From Leptospira adleri (lineage in GTDB: Bacteria; Spirochaetota; Leptospiria; Leptospirales; Leptospiraceae), in contig NZ_NPDU01000122.1 in assembly GCF_002811985.1 (NCBI RefSeq), positions 1 to 6,099 on the forward strand: a stretch of 6,099 nt of DNA, given 5' to 3'. Position 1 is the stretch's first letter. Each line of letters opens with the position of its first letter. Both the position numbers and the translations under genes were made by a program. This document shows positions 1-5,991 of this stretch, piece after piece. The notes below the pieces were generated by a model. The model searched no databases. It worked only from the letters and a program-made list of their open reading frames with translations, and was not told the origin of the DNA.

Positions 1-48
1 CTGGTAAAAAAATCTTTTCTGTGATAGCCAAAATACTCCTGATTTTTT

Positions 49-127
49 CCCGCCGACCCACCACCTCCACCCAATCAGGGTGGGGCCCGAAACTTTTACG
101 GAGGACTTTGTCGGAACTACGACAAAG
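49..127. repeat. Putative dispersed intergenic repeat with two inverted repeats
   Basis: Two hairpins lie in tandem. The first pairs CCACCC (67-72) with GGGTGG (78-83) around a 5-base loop, extendable by one wobble and one G-C pair. The second is a perfect 8-bp stem, CTTTGTCG (106-113) with CGACAAAG (120-127), around the hexaloop GAACTA. The stems are far more G/C-rich than their surroundings. From memory, sequences like the second hairpin, and the CCACC/GGTGG block before it, recur between genes of pathogenic Leptospira; this is recollection, not a search. The stretch could be a miniature mobile-element remnant or a conserved RNA structure. The outer limits cannot be fixed from one copy. Confidence 0.5.
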
Positions 128-291
128 AAAGATTCTCAAAGAAAACGGTTCGAGAAAAGTCAAATTTCCTAAGCTAAAAAACCAGAAGACAAACAAACTT
201 CTTCCTAGTAATACAATCTTTTTCGATTTTCCAAAAAGAACTCAAAAAATGACTTTCTGAATTGATCCATCCTACTTGAAGAGTAAAAAGT

Positions 292-309
292 TTTTGCCTA
301 ACGGCAAAA
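292..309 (-). terminator. Short hairpin, possible leftward terminator
   Basis: TTTTGCC (292-298) pairs perfectly with GGCAAAA (303-309) around the loop TAAC. Read on the minus strand the stem is followed within two bases by five T (complement of 285-289), which resembles an intrinsic terminator. On the plus strand no T-run follows. No minus-strand gene is visible immediately to the right that would need it, so it may instead be part of the repeat-rich intergenic region or stop antisense transcription. Confidence 0.25.
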
Positions 310-417
310 GACAGAATGAGTTGAATGTTTCGCCCTTAAAAGAAAATTGTTTTATAAATCCTATCGAATCGATACTATAAACTGTATAAATCAAGCCTAA
401 GTAAAACAGCTATAAAC

Positions 418-1341
418 ATGATTCTAAATTTGAGAAAAAGGAAAATTAAAAAAGACAAGGTTGCACTTCTTGCGATCTTAATTTTTCTTTTGCTTACCCT
501 CAACGTTTGCTCCACTTCACTTGAGGAACTTATACGCGAGAATGAAAATAAAAAAGTTGTTTCCATCTTAGAAGAAGAAAAGAATTGGAACTATATTACA
601 GAATGTGAATATCCTCTTCACATAGCGTCTCGGCTTAAAAAAATAGAATTACTAAAAATTCTCATAAAGAAAGGCGCCGACGTAAATCACCGCTCCTTAG
701 GTTGCCCTCAGGAATCTATTTTGAACATCGATGGCATTGTAATTTCAAAGGATCGGTTTTTTACCGCTACCCATACTGCTCTGAGTCAGTCCGCGAATAT
801 TGAAGTTGCGGAAATTCTAATCAATGCCGGTGCAAATCCTAACACGGGCGGTTATAGGCAAAACAATCCTTCGGGAACAGGCCTCGCTTTCTACCAATCC
901 CCGCTCTCCGTCGCAATCTTAGATCGGAAATATGATCTTGCTAAGTATTTGATTCAAAAAGGAGCGTCACTCGAAATCTACAATCCTCTAACCGGAGAAA
1001 ACGAATTAGAGCTATGGTTTTTAAGCGTGGGAATCAGATCCAAAAAAGATAAGGAATTCTTTCAGTTTCTAAAATCCAGAGGTTTGAAAAAAATAACGGC
1101 TCCTTCTCGAATTTTTTCCGAAAAGGAGGACCAAAATAGATCTTATATTCATATCTCAACAAAAAGTGAAACGATTGGATCAATTTCAAAACTTCGTGAG
1201 GATAAAAGTTTCGAAACAGACCTTGTCTATTCGGACCCTGAAAAAAGAACCTTTCACAGCTCTGAATTTATTTGGAAAGACTCCGGGCAAAACCTCCACG
1301 CTTGGATTTTACAACGCAGACTAATTCTTAAAAAACGTTAG
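418..1341 (+). CDS. Ankyrin-repeat putative lipoprotein
   Basis: This 307-residue protein probably mediates protein-protein contacts; no catalytic motif is seen. Residues 1-30 form a signal peptide: a Lys/Arg-rich start (RKRKIKKDK), a hydrophobic core (about 15-28), then L-N-V-C with C31 as candidate lipidated cysteine. Val at -1 is unusual for a classical lipobox, but spirochaete lipoboxes are loose. Three ankyrin repeats follow at about 63-93 (PLHIASRLKKIELLKILIKK, then GADVN), 116-146 (AEILINAGANPN) and 159-190 (PLSVAILDRKYDLAKYLIQK, then GASLEI). A half repeat lies at 34-59 and a degenerate one at about 196-225. The tail (226-307) is charged and unrecognised. ATG 418 is the only ATG in frame; it lacks a clear Shine-Dalgarno, and an in-frame stop lies at 355. 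The gene stands alone, 156 bp before the chemoreceptor on the same strand, with no strong terminator between. Ankyrin fold certain enough; lipidation and role inferred. Confidence 0.85.
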   Translation: MILNLRKRKIKKDKVALLAILIFLLLTLNVCSTSLEELIRENENKKVVSILEEEKNWNYITECEYPLHIASRLKKIELLKILIKKGADVNHRSLGCPQESILNIDGIVISKDRFFTATHTALSQSANIEVAEILINAGANPNTGGYRQNNPSGTGLAFYQSPLSVAILDRKYDLAKYLIQKGASLEIYNPLTGENELELWFLSVGIRSKKDKEFFQFLKSRGLKKITAPSRIFSEKEDQNRSYIHISTKSETIGSISKLREDKSFETDLVYSDPEKRTFHSSEFIWKDSGQNLHAWILQRRLILKKR

Positions 1342-1425
1342 GAATTCTTTTCCAAACTTTGTATATTATATCCTTTGAATTTACTTTTAAACACACGTAA
1401 AAAACCCGCATTTGGGCTATCGTAC

Positions 1426-1431
1426 TATAAT
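1426..1431 (+). promoter_or_regulatory. Candidate -10 box for the chemoreceptor gene
   Basis: A perfect TATAAT hexamer lies 66 bases before the chemoreceptor start codon, within the 156-bp gap. No good -35 hexamer sits 16-18 bases upstream (the sequence there is A-run followed by CCCGC), and there is no TG extension, so this is only a candidate. If used, transcription would start near 1438 and give a leader of about 60 bases. Confidence 0.3.
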
Positions 1432-1483
1432 TCGGAAGTTTTTGCTTTTCTTTTTAATCACTCTCTTTAAAGTGAACTTCTTC

Positions 1484-1490
1484 AAAGGAG
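1484..1490 (+). promoter_or_regulatory. Strong ribosome binding site of the chemoreceptor gene
   Basis: AAAGGAG lies seven bases before ATG 1498, a near-ideal Shine-Dalgarno and spacing. It fixes the start codon of the chemoreceptor and is the clearest such site inside the window. Confidence 0.85.
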
Positions 1491-1497
1491 CGTTTTC

Positions 1498-3093
1498 ATG
1501 GGGACGGAGTCTCAATCAAAAAAATCTTCGATTCGTCAGATCTGGAACGACGGCGCCGTCGTAATCAACCGGATTCGACTTGGTTTGGTGATTCTTTTCA
1601 GCCTGACCCTCATTAGCCTCTCAAAAACAAACCACCCTACCCAAGTAATCGCGCATATTATCGGGACCGGACTCATGGCGAGTTATTGTCTTTTGGAATT
1701 CATTCTCCATCGAACAGGTAAGGTAGGAGTCCGCTTTCAAAAAACGTTAGTTCTTTTGGACGTCAATATTCTTACCCTGACGTTGATTGCCGATTGTTCG
1801 ATCGAACCGGCCGTTTCCTCGGGGATTCTTGCCAATATGCTCCTCTTCTTTATTTACTTTTACATTATGATTTACTCATCCTTTTTAGGGCAGAGGGGTT
1901 TTGTTCTTTTGATCGGAGCCTTCTCCGCTTTTGGAATTGCAGCAGCGATGTTTGTCGCTTGGAAAGGAGGAATGGTTCTCACTGAAAATCCGGAACTGGG
2001 GAAAATTCCGGGTCATATGATCTTTTCAGTTCAGATCGTTAAGATTACTTTTGTTTTTACGGCGAGCGTGATCCTTGCTCAGTTGATGAGGCTTTTTGCA
2101 AAACTTACGGACGAAGGATCCAGACTCTACGAAGATTCTCAAAATATTCTTTCTAAACTCAAAGATGACCGAGTTAAATTGGAAAATTCGGCGGAAAGTT
2201 TAGAGGAATCCATTCGGAAATTTGCGGACTTCATCAATCGCACAGGTCAAAAAATGGAATCTCAAGCCGCCGCACTGGAAGAGGTAAATGCGGTTTTAGA
2301 GGAATTATCGGCGTCTTCCTCAAATACGGCTCATTCCATCGAAACGCAAAATAAAAGTCTCTTCGAACTTGCGAACGATTCAGAGAAGTTAGGCGAAATC
2401 CTAAAAAACAGCGCTTCTCTCAGCGAGGCATTGGCTATATTTGCGAAAGAGAATAAGCTCGACATGGAGAATGTGATGATAGCGGCCGAAAAGACGAAAT
2501 CCTATCTTGTGGATATCACGAATTCTTTCAATCGAGTGGATGAAATCAATCGTATCATGAGTGAAATTGCGGATAAGACAAACCTCTTGGCTCTCAACGC
2601 TTCCATAGAAGCGGCCCGCGCCGGAGCGGCAGGAAGAGGGTTTGCGGTCGTGGCAAACGAAGTAAGTAAACTGGCAGAATTCACTTCGGGAAACGCTAAA
2701 TCGATTTCCGAAATCGTAAATCAATCTCGCAAATTCATCGAAGAAGCAAGAATCGCTTCGACGGAAACCGGCGATATGACCGAAAATCAAAAGTTGAAAA
2801 TTTTAGATACTGTGGAACGAATCGATAGAATGAACGTCTTCTATATAGAGCAAAAATCGATCATTCAGAAGTTCGTCTCCGAAGTAAATCGAATCAAAAC
2901 AACTTCCGAAGAAATCCTAAGATCCACAAAAGAACAAATGTTGGGTCAGGGCGAAATGGTTCAAACGATGGGACATTTAGGTTCCGAGATCAACGAAATC
3001 AACGACGATTCGGGAATGTTACAAGAAGAAATTACCAAAATCAAAACGCAGGCCTCCGAACTCAGGATATTGAGCGTCCAAAATTCAAACTAA
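1498..3093 (+). CDS. Methyl-accepting chemotaxis protein, six-TM membrane sensor, no HAMP
   Basis: This 531-residue chemoreceptor should signal through CheW/CheA to the flagellar motor. About six hydrophobic segments (roughly 27-44, 50-69, 83-99, 107-128, 133-155 and 174-199) are joined by short loops. There is no periplasmic ligand domain and no HAMP domain; the last helix runs directly into a coiled coil from about 205. The signalling hairpin tip is canonical around 356-394 ([16 protein letters not shown], then [11 protein letters not shown]). One oddity is AGAAGRGF where E. coli Tsr has AGEQGRGF, so the acidic residue equivalent to Tsr E391 is Ala377. Likely methylation pairs are E261-E262 (in [10 protein letters not shown]) and E268-E269. 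The two arms are of similar length, about 160 residues each. No C-terminal CheR-docking pentapeptide is present. Signal input is probably a membrane-embedded cue such as a lipid, small hydrophobic compound or membrane energy state; that part is inference. Start fixed by AAAGGAG. Confidence 0.93.
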   Translation: MGTESQSKKSSIRQIWNDGAVVINRIRLGLVILFSLTLISLSKTNHPTQVIAHIIGTGLMASYCLLEFILHRTGKVGVRFQKTLVLLDVNILTLTLIADCSIEPAVSSGILANMLLFFIYFYIMIYSSFLGQRGFVLLIGAFSAFGIAAAMFVAWKGGMVLTENPELGKIPGHMIFSVQIVKITFVFTASVILAQLMRLFAKLTDEGSRLYEDSQNILSKLKDDRVKLENSAESLEESIRKFADFINRTGQKMESQAAALEEVNAVLEELSASSSNTAHSIETQNKSLFELANDSEKLGEILKNSASLSEALAIFAKENKLDMENVMIAAEKTKSYLVDITNSFNRVDEINRIMSEIADKTNLLALNASIEAARAGAAGRGFAVVANEVSKLAEFTSGNAKSISEIVNQSRKFIEEARIASTETGDMTENQKLKILDTVERIDRMNVFYIEQKSIIQKFVSEVNRIKTTSEEILRSTKEQMLGQGEMVQTMGHLGSEINEINDDSGMLQEEITKIKTQASELRILSVQNSN

Positions 3094-3110
3094 AATCACT
3101 GCCAAAATAG

Positions 3111-3136
3111 GAGAGACGCGTTATGCGTCTTTTCTT
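3111..3136 (+). terminator. Intrinsic terminator after the chemoreceptor gene
   Basis: AGACGC (3114-3119) pairs with GCGTCT (3125-3130) around a 5-base loop. The stem can be lengthened by an A-T and two G-T pairs (3111-3113 with 3131-3133) and runs into TTTTCTT. It begins 17 bases after the chemoreceptor stop codon. Because the convergent operon ends at 3153, the same stem may serve it from the other side, although on the minus strand the tail is only CTCCTATTTT, so termination in that direction would be weaker. Confidence 0.7.
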
Positions 3137-3152
3137 GCTGCTGCCTTTTTCG

Positions 3153-4310
3153 TTACTTCTTTTGAATAATGACGTTCGATCTGAGAGTAGGGTTCAGAAC
3201 CGTATATTCCGTTTTTAGAATGAGCGAATTTCCCACTTTATCCGTTGCCCGAAACTCAAAGTTATGTTTGCCTGGACCTAAGAAAAGTCCTTCCGCATAA
3301 TTTCTGAATTCATTTCCATTCTGTTGAAAAACAATCGATCTCATTCCTGAAATCAAATCCTCGCATTGAATTTGGATTTCGGATTGTACGGGTAATAAAT
3401 TTCCCAGCGTCGGCTGCGGATTCATTCTACAAATCGGCGGGCTCGAGTCCAAGATTCCAAAAATAGTTTCCTCCGCTTGATTCCCCGCAAAGTCTTTCGC
3501 TCGAATTTGAATTCCAAAACTTCCGTCCTCCAAACTTTGCGGAATCTGAAAACGATAAAAATTCTTCTCTTGAGAATTCGGATTTACCGGAATTTTCTTT
3601 CCGTTCTGTAGAAAGAAAAATTCGGTTTCCGAAACTCCTGAAACCAGATCCATCACTTCAACTTGCAGACTCTGATCTTTCCGCGTCACCGGGATCGATT
3701 CTAAACGAAAGCCTTTCCCGATCTCTGTACGAATTTCCGGCTTTCTTGTATCCTGCACGACCTCCATCAGTCGCGTCATTTCTTTGACGCCTGACGCGGT
3801 TTCGGAATAAAACTCAACGTCGTTCTTGCCTTCCTGAAGACCGGAGATCGCGCCTTGATACTCTTTCCATTCTCCTTCGTTGACTCGAAAAAAAACTTTG
3901 ATTCCGTTTCTACCGGCGCTCGGGTTATCCAAGACAAGTTTTTCATTTTGAGTCGGAGATAAAATGATCGCCTTAGTCATCGGCGGAGCTTTTTTTTCGG
4001 CTGGGACAAACGGACGCAAAGAATCGATCGAGATGGAATCGGAGGGTTCACCTTTGGATTGCATTCTTCCCATTCCGACGACTCTCACATAACGTTCGTT
4101 AGCTTCCGGAAAGAATCGAATCCGCCGTTCTTTTATATTTAAACTCCTGAGAATGATCTTAAAATCGGAACTATCGGAAAATTCAACGTTGTATGATTCG
4201 GAAGAAGGATCCGCTTTCCAAGAGAGTTCGAATTCTTTTTGATCTTGCGCAAATAAGATTCCTGTAATTAACAATAGAATTCCAACCCAAAGATTTTTTA
4301 CCGGATTCAT
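3153..4310 (-). CDS. Exported protein of tandem fibronectin/Ig-like domains
   Basis: This 385-residue protein has a signal peptide (1-21; Lys5, hydrophobic core 8-20, cleavage near ILFA/QDQ), so it is exported; I cannot tell periplasm from surface. The rest reads as about four beta-sandwich modules. A fibronectin-III-like module (about 25-100) has LSW early and RYVRVVGM late. Three Ig-like modules follow at about 112-186, 190-285 and 291-372. The last two carry the paired signatures DLVSGV...AKDFAGN and DLISGM...ATDKVGN, seen in leptospiral OmpL47-type and other bacterial Ig-like repeats. The only cysteines, C294 and C316, lie in the last module and could form a disulfide. There is no membrane anchor after the signal peptide. 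The start overlaps the upstream LysM-FecR stop by four bases (ATGA); an AGGA lies about 12 bases ahead, so translational coupling is likely. A partner or adhesion role is inferred from domain type only. Confidence 0.8.
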   Translation of the reverse strand: MNPVKNLWVGILLLITGILFAQDQKEFELSWKADPSSESYNVEFSDSSDFKIILRSLNIKERRIRFFPEANERYVRVVGMGRMQSKGEPSDSISIDSLRPFVPAEKKAPPMTKAIILSPTQNEKLVLDNPSAGRNGIKVFFRVNEGEWKEYQGAISGLQEGKNDVEFYSETASGVKEMTRLMEVVQDTRKPEIRTEIGKGFRLESIPVTRKDQSLQVEVMDLVSGVSETEFFFLQNGKKIPVNPNSQEKNFYRFQIPQSLEDGSFGIQIRAKDFAGNQAEETIFGILDSSPPICRMNPQPTLGNLLPVQSEIQIQCEDLISGMRSIVFQQNGNEFRNYAEGLFLGPGKHNFEFRATDKVGNSLILKTEYTVLNPTLRSNVIIQKK

Positions 4311-5158
4311 TTTGTTTGAAATTCCTTATCGATTTGAATCTTACTCGGAATCGGAAAGGGCTCTACTGGAGCTTTTCCTTTTTCAACGTAGGTTCCGAAA
4401 CCGGCTTTTACATCTACGGATTTACCGGCTCCTTCCACGTTCACAATTCCTTCAAAACAACCTACGTCCGTTCTCTGATCTTCTTCATTTCCAACATAGA
4501 ACTTGGTTCCTCTCACACCGACGACCGCGACCGGCGTATTGATAACGAACTTCGGAACGGAGGGGCCATTTTTTTTGCTTTGATTCTTGAATAGAGAGGA
4601 CTTTACCTCCGCTTGGAGTTGGCCTTTTTCCAGGAAAATTTCCGGAGAACCTTTTTTAGAAACGAAAAAACTGGATTTCTCATAAATCTTAACCTTGGTT
4701 TCATTTTCTAAAAATGCCAAGGATGCACCGGACTTGTTTCCAGTTTTCAAACTTTCTCCGTCTCTGAGAATCTGATTCCTCGAAACTGAATTCCAAGTCG
4801 AAGCGCTTCCATCTTTCATTCTTTTTGAATATTCGACTGCGCCGAAAAATATCTCGAGGGAGGCAACCGGTTGCGCTTCCGGTTCCACAACCTTCCTCAA
4901 ATGCGAAGGGACTTTTAAAACCATTCCTTCTTTAATCAAAGAGGGATTTTGTATTTGATTGTATTTTAAGAATTCCTTCCACTTTCCGGGATCGTTCAGA
5001 ACTTCCTTCGCAATTTTAGTAAGAGAATCGTTCTTTTTTACTTTGTATTCTTCCAGAGTTTTATCATCTGTACCGAGCGTTTCCGTCTGCGAAAAAAGAG
5101 AAAAGGCTGATACAATAAAAAAGACAAAAAAGAAGAATCCGGTGTTTCGAAGCGTCAT
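4307..5158 (-). CDS. Exported LysM and FecR-domain protein
   Basis: From ATG 5158 this is a 283-residue exported protein. A signal peptide (1-23) has a Phe-rich core ending LFS/QTE. A LysM peptidoglycan-binding domain follows at about 38-84 (YKVKKNDSLTKIA ... IKEGMVLKVP). A FecR domain spans about 103-258, with the core TPVAVVGVRGTKFYV (208-222) and C-terminal strands GCFEGIVNV. FecR itself is a transmembrane signal transducer for a sigma factor. Here no anti-sigma helix, no transmembrane helix after the signal peptide and no neighbouring sigma gene are seen, so the domain probably acts as a periplasmic scaffold or binding module held to the cell wall by LysM. The frame continues upstream to a GTG at 5194 (295 residues), but that has no Shine-Dalgarno and delays the signal peptide; ATG 5158 has AGGA close by and is preferred. 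First gene of a two-gene operon, overlapping the Ig-like gene by four bases. Confidence 0.88.
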   Translation of the reverse strand: MTLRNTGFFFFVFFIVSAFSLFSQTETLGTDDKTLEEYKVKKNDSLTKIAKEVLNDPGKWKEFLKYNQIQNPSLIKEGMVLKVPSHLRKVVEPEAQPVASLEIFFGAVEYSKRMKDGSASTWNSVSRNQILRDGESLKTGNKSGASLAFLENETKVKIYEKSSFFVSKKGSPEIFLEKGQLQAEVKSSLFKNQSKKNGPSVPKFVINTPVAVVGVRGTKFYVGNEEDQRTDVGCFEGIVNVEGAGKSVDVKAGFGTYVEKGKAPVEPFPIPSKIQIDKEFQTK

Positions 5159-5295
5159 AGTTCCTAATTTCCCATTTTTTAAGTGAAAATCCACTTTGTA
5201 AATTTGTTGATAATTCGATATTTCAGAAAATAATATCTTGAAAATTTTTACGAGAGTTTTATCTAATTTCAGTTTAATTCAGTGGGGGAATTTCA
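5159..5295. promoter_or_regulatory. Divergent intergenic control region
   Basis: These 137 A/T-rich bases separate the LysM-FecR operon (minus) from the small four-cysteine protein gene (plus). Both promoters must lie here. The plus-strand one is reasonably clear (listed separately). On the minus strand I find A/T-rich hexamers but no well-spaced -35/-10 pair. With so little room, the two transcription units could share regulation. Confidence 0.5.
5238..5267 (+). promoter_or_regulatory. Candidate sigma-70-type promoter of the four-cysteine gene
   Basis: TTGAAA (5238-5243) and TCTAAT (5262-5267) are separated by 18 bases, each differing from the consensus hexamer by one position. Transcription would begin near 5274, giving a leader of about 20 bases that includes the GGGGGA ribosome site at 5284-5289. 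No operator-like palindrome is evident over it. Confidence 0.5.
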
Positions 5296-5580
5296 GTGTT
5301 TCAAAAATGGTTACAAACGGCGTTCTTTTTAACTCTTGTCACATTAGGACTTATAGTTCCTGGCAAAGTTTCTTCTCAAGCAAGCGATGCAGCGGCTGCG
5401 ATCCAAGAGGCTTGTGGACGTTTGGTAAACGAAGGACTCTATAAAAGTTGTAAGGCGGCGCCCGGTTTCTCGGCATCGCAAGGATATTACAGCCAGTCTG
5501 CTCAAATCAAGTGCGAATGTATCAACAAAAAAGATAACGGTAAAACCATTGTTACGATTACGATGGGTCAATATTACTGA
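5296..5580 (+). CDS. Small secreted four-cysteine protein
   Basis: I do not recognise this 94-residue protein. A signal peptide (1-29) has Lys4, a hydrophobic core at about 9-21 and a cleavage site near SSQA/SD. The mature part is about 65 residues with four cysteines (C40, C52, C73, C75), the right number for two disulfides. This, with Gly/Ser/Tyr-rich stretches (GYYSQS), suggests a small oxidised periplasmic or secreted protein. The start is GTG: GGGGGA ends seven bases earlier, a candidate promoter lies just upstream, and there is no in-frame ATG before residue 90. An ATG at 5307 is in another frame. The gene is transcribed away from the LysM-FecR operon, and a long hairpin follows the stop by 22 bases. 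It could be an inhibitor, a binding protein or a small structural component; the sequence does not decide. Confidence 0.75.
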   Translation: MFQKWLQTAFFLTLVTLGLIVPGKVSSQASDAAAAIQEACGRLVNEGLYKSCKAAPGFSASQGYYSQSAQIKCECINKKDNGKTIVTITMGQYY

Positions 5581-5602
5581 GGACATACCGATACACCGGA
5601 TA

Positions 5603-5644
5603 AACTCCCATTTTTGATAGCGTCATCTATCAAAGCTGGGAGTT
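5603..5644 (+). terminator. Long two-part hairpin after the four-cysteine gene
   Basis: An outer stem AACTCCCA (5603-5610) with TGGGAGTT (5637-5644) encloses a 2x2 internal loop. Inside it, a second perfect 8-bp stem TTTGATAG (5613-5620) with CTATCAAA (5627-5634) closes on the loop CGTCAT. Sixteen Watson-Crick pairs make this the strongest structure in the window. Its position, 22 bases past a stop codon, suggests a terminator, but the following bases (CTTCGTTACTATTT) lack a proper T-tract on the plus strand, and the minus strand lacks one as well. It might act as a 3'-end stabiliser, a Rho-linked end or a bidirectional barrier. Confidence 0.55.
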
Positions 5645-5860
5645 CTTCGTTACTATTTCAAGTCCTCGAAAACCTTTGCTTTTTTCCTTGAGATCTCTCT
5701 CAAATACAGATCCTAAAAAATATCCGTTCAATCGATTCTTATCTGCTGCACAACTTAATATAGACTTCTTTGTTTTATCGCTATAAGAAGAATATGTCCT
5801 TAGCTTCCACTGCAAGTTGTCGATCTTTTGAAAACCGGATCGACACGTAAGAATTATATT
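5630..5860 (-). pseudogene. Possible gene remnant, 76-residue open frame without a good start
   Basis: The frame is open from just after a TGA at 5861-5863 to a stop at 5630-5632. The residues look protein-like: CRSGFQKIDNLQWKLRTYSS, then SILSCAADKNRLNGYFLG, then FERDLKEKSKGFRGLEIV, with two cysteines. It contains no ATG; the first usable codon is TTG at 5815 without a Shine-Dalgarno. Its stop lies inside the hairpin at 5603-5644, which would then be the 3' structure of the original gene. Further upstream on the minus strand, other frames contain only short interrupted peptides. I read it as the 3' end of a decayed gene, perhaps truncated when an insertion sequence arrived at its 5' side. It may equally be a chance frame; no family is recognised. 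Confidence 0.3.
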
Positions 5861-5991
5861 TCATAAATCGGCGCTCGGGAGTAATTGATTCATTCACTGG
5901 AAAAGTGTTGCAATATAAGAATCCTATGCAAATTCATTAAACGTGAGTTACATATTTCAGTTTCATTTTGTAAAGTATGTATTGAGCACGA
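5861..5991. other. A/T-rich spacer with no recognised gene
   Basis: This stretch has about 30% G+C over 5881-5991 by hand count and stops in all useful frames. Short minus-strand peptides occur (for example an ATG near 5963 giving MKLKYVTHV then a stop), but none has a ribosome site and enough length to call. It lies between the possible gene remnant and the putative insertion-sequence end. Confidence 0.5.

Larger units (their letters stand above)
1..417. other. Intergenic region without a convincing gene
   Basis: No credible gene is seen in these 417 bases. The only long open frame (21-260, plus strand, GTG start) gives a Lys/Arg-rich low-complexity peptide with no Shine-Dalgarno and runs straight through two inverted repeats, so I treat it as non-coding. 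The region holds a hairpin-rich repeat at about 49-127, a further hairpin at 292-309, and an A/T-rich stretch (about 345-415) that should contain the promoter of the ankyrin gene at 418. That stretch has several TATAAA-like hexamers (for example 353-358 and 376-381) but no convincingly spaced -35 box, so no promoter is assigned. Confidence 0.6.

Noticed and set aside
21..260. Plus-strand 79-residue open frame with GTG start
   Set aside because: It has a Lys/Arg-rich low-complexity composition, no ribosome site and no domain or signal features, and it reads through two inverted repeats; most likely chance.
375..566. Minus-strand 63-residue frame over the start of the ankyrin gene
   Set aside because: It is antisense to the signal peptide of a much better supported gene; its hydrophobic residues mirror that region.
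1398..1424. Flagellar sigma-28-type promoter ahead of the chemoreceptor
   Set aside because: A TAAA-containing upstream element is present, but the downstream element at the right spacing does not resemble GCCGATAA.
2401..2790. Minus-strand 129-residue frame inside the chemoreceptor gene
   Set aside because: It lies opposite the highly conserved signalling tip, which fully explains the sequence; no ribosome site or family resemblance.
4312..4594. Plus-strand frames opposite the FecR domain
   Set aside because: They are antisense to conserved FecR codons, overlap each other in two frames and have no supporting signals.
5159..5194. Upstream GTG start (5194) for the LysM-FecR gene
   Set aside because: There is no Shine-Dalgarno before it and it adds a 12-residue polar leader ahead of the signal peptide; ATG 5158 has AGGA in front. 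It is not fully excluded.
5344..5586. Minus-strand 80-residue frame opposite the four-cysteine gene
   Set aside because: The plus-strand gene has a promoter, ribosome site and signal peptide; the minus frame has none of these.
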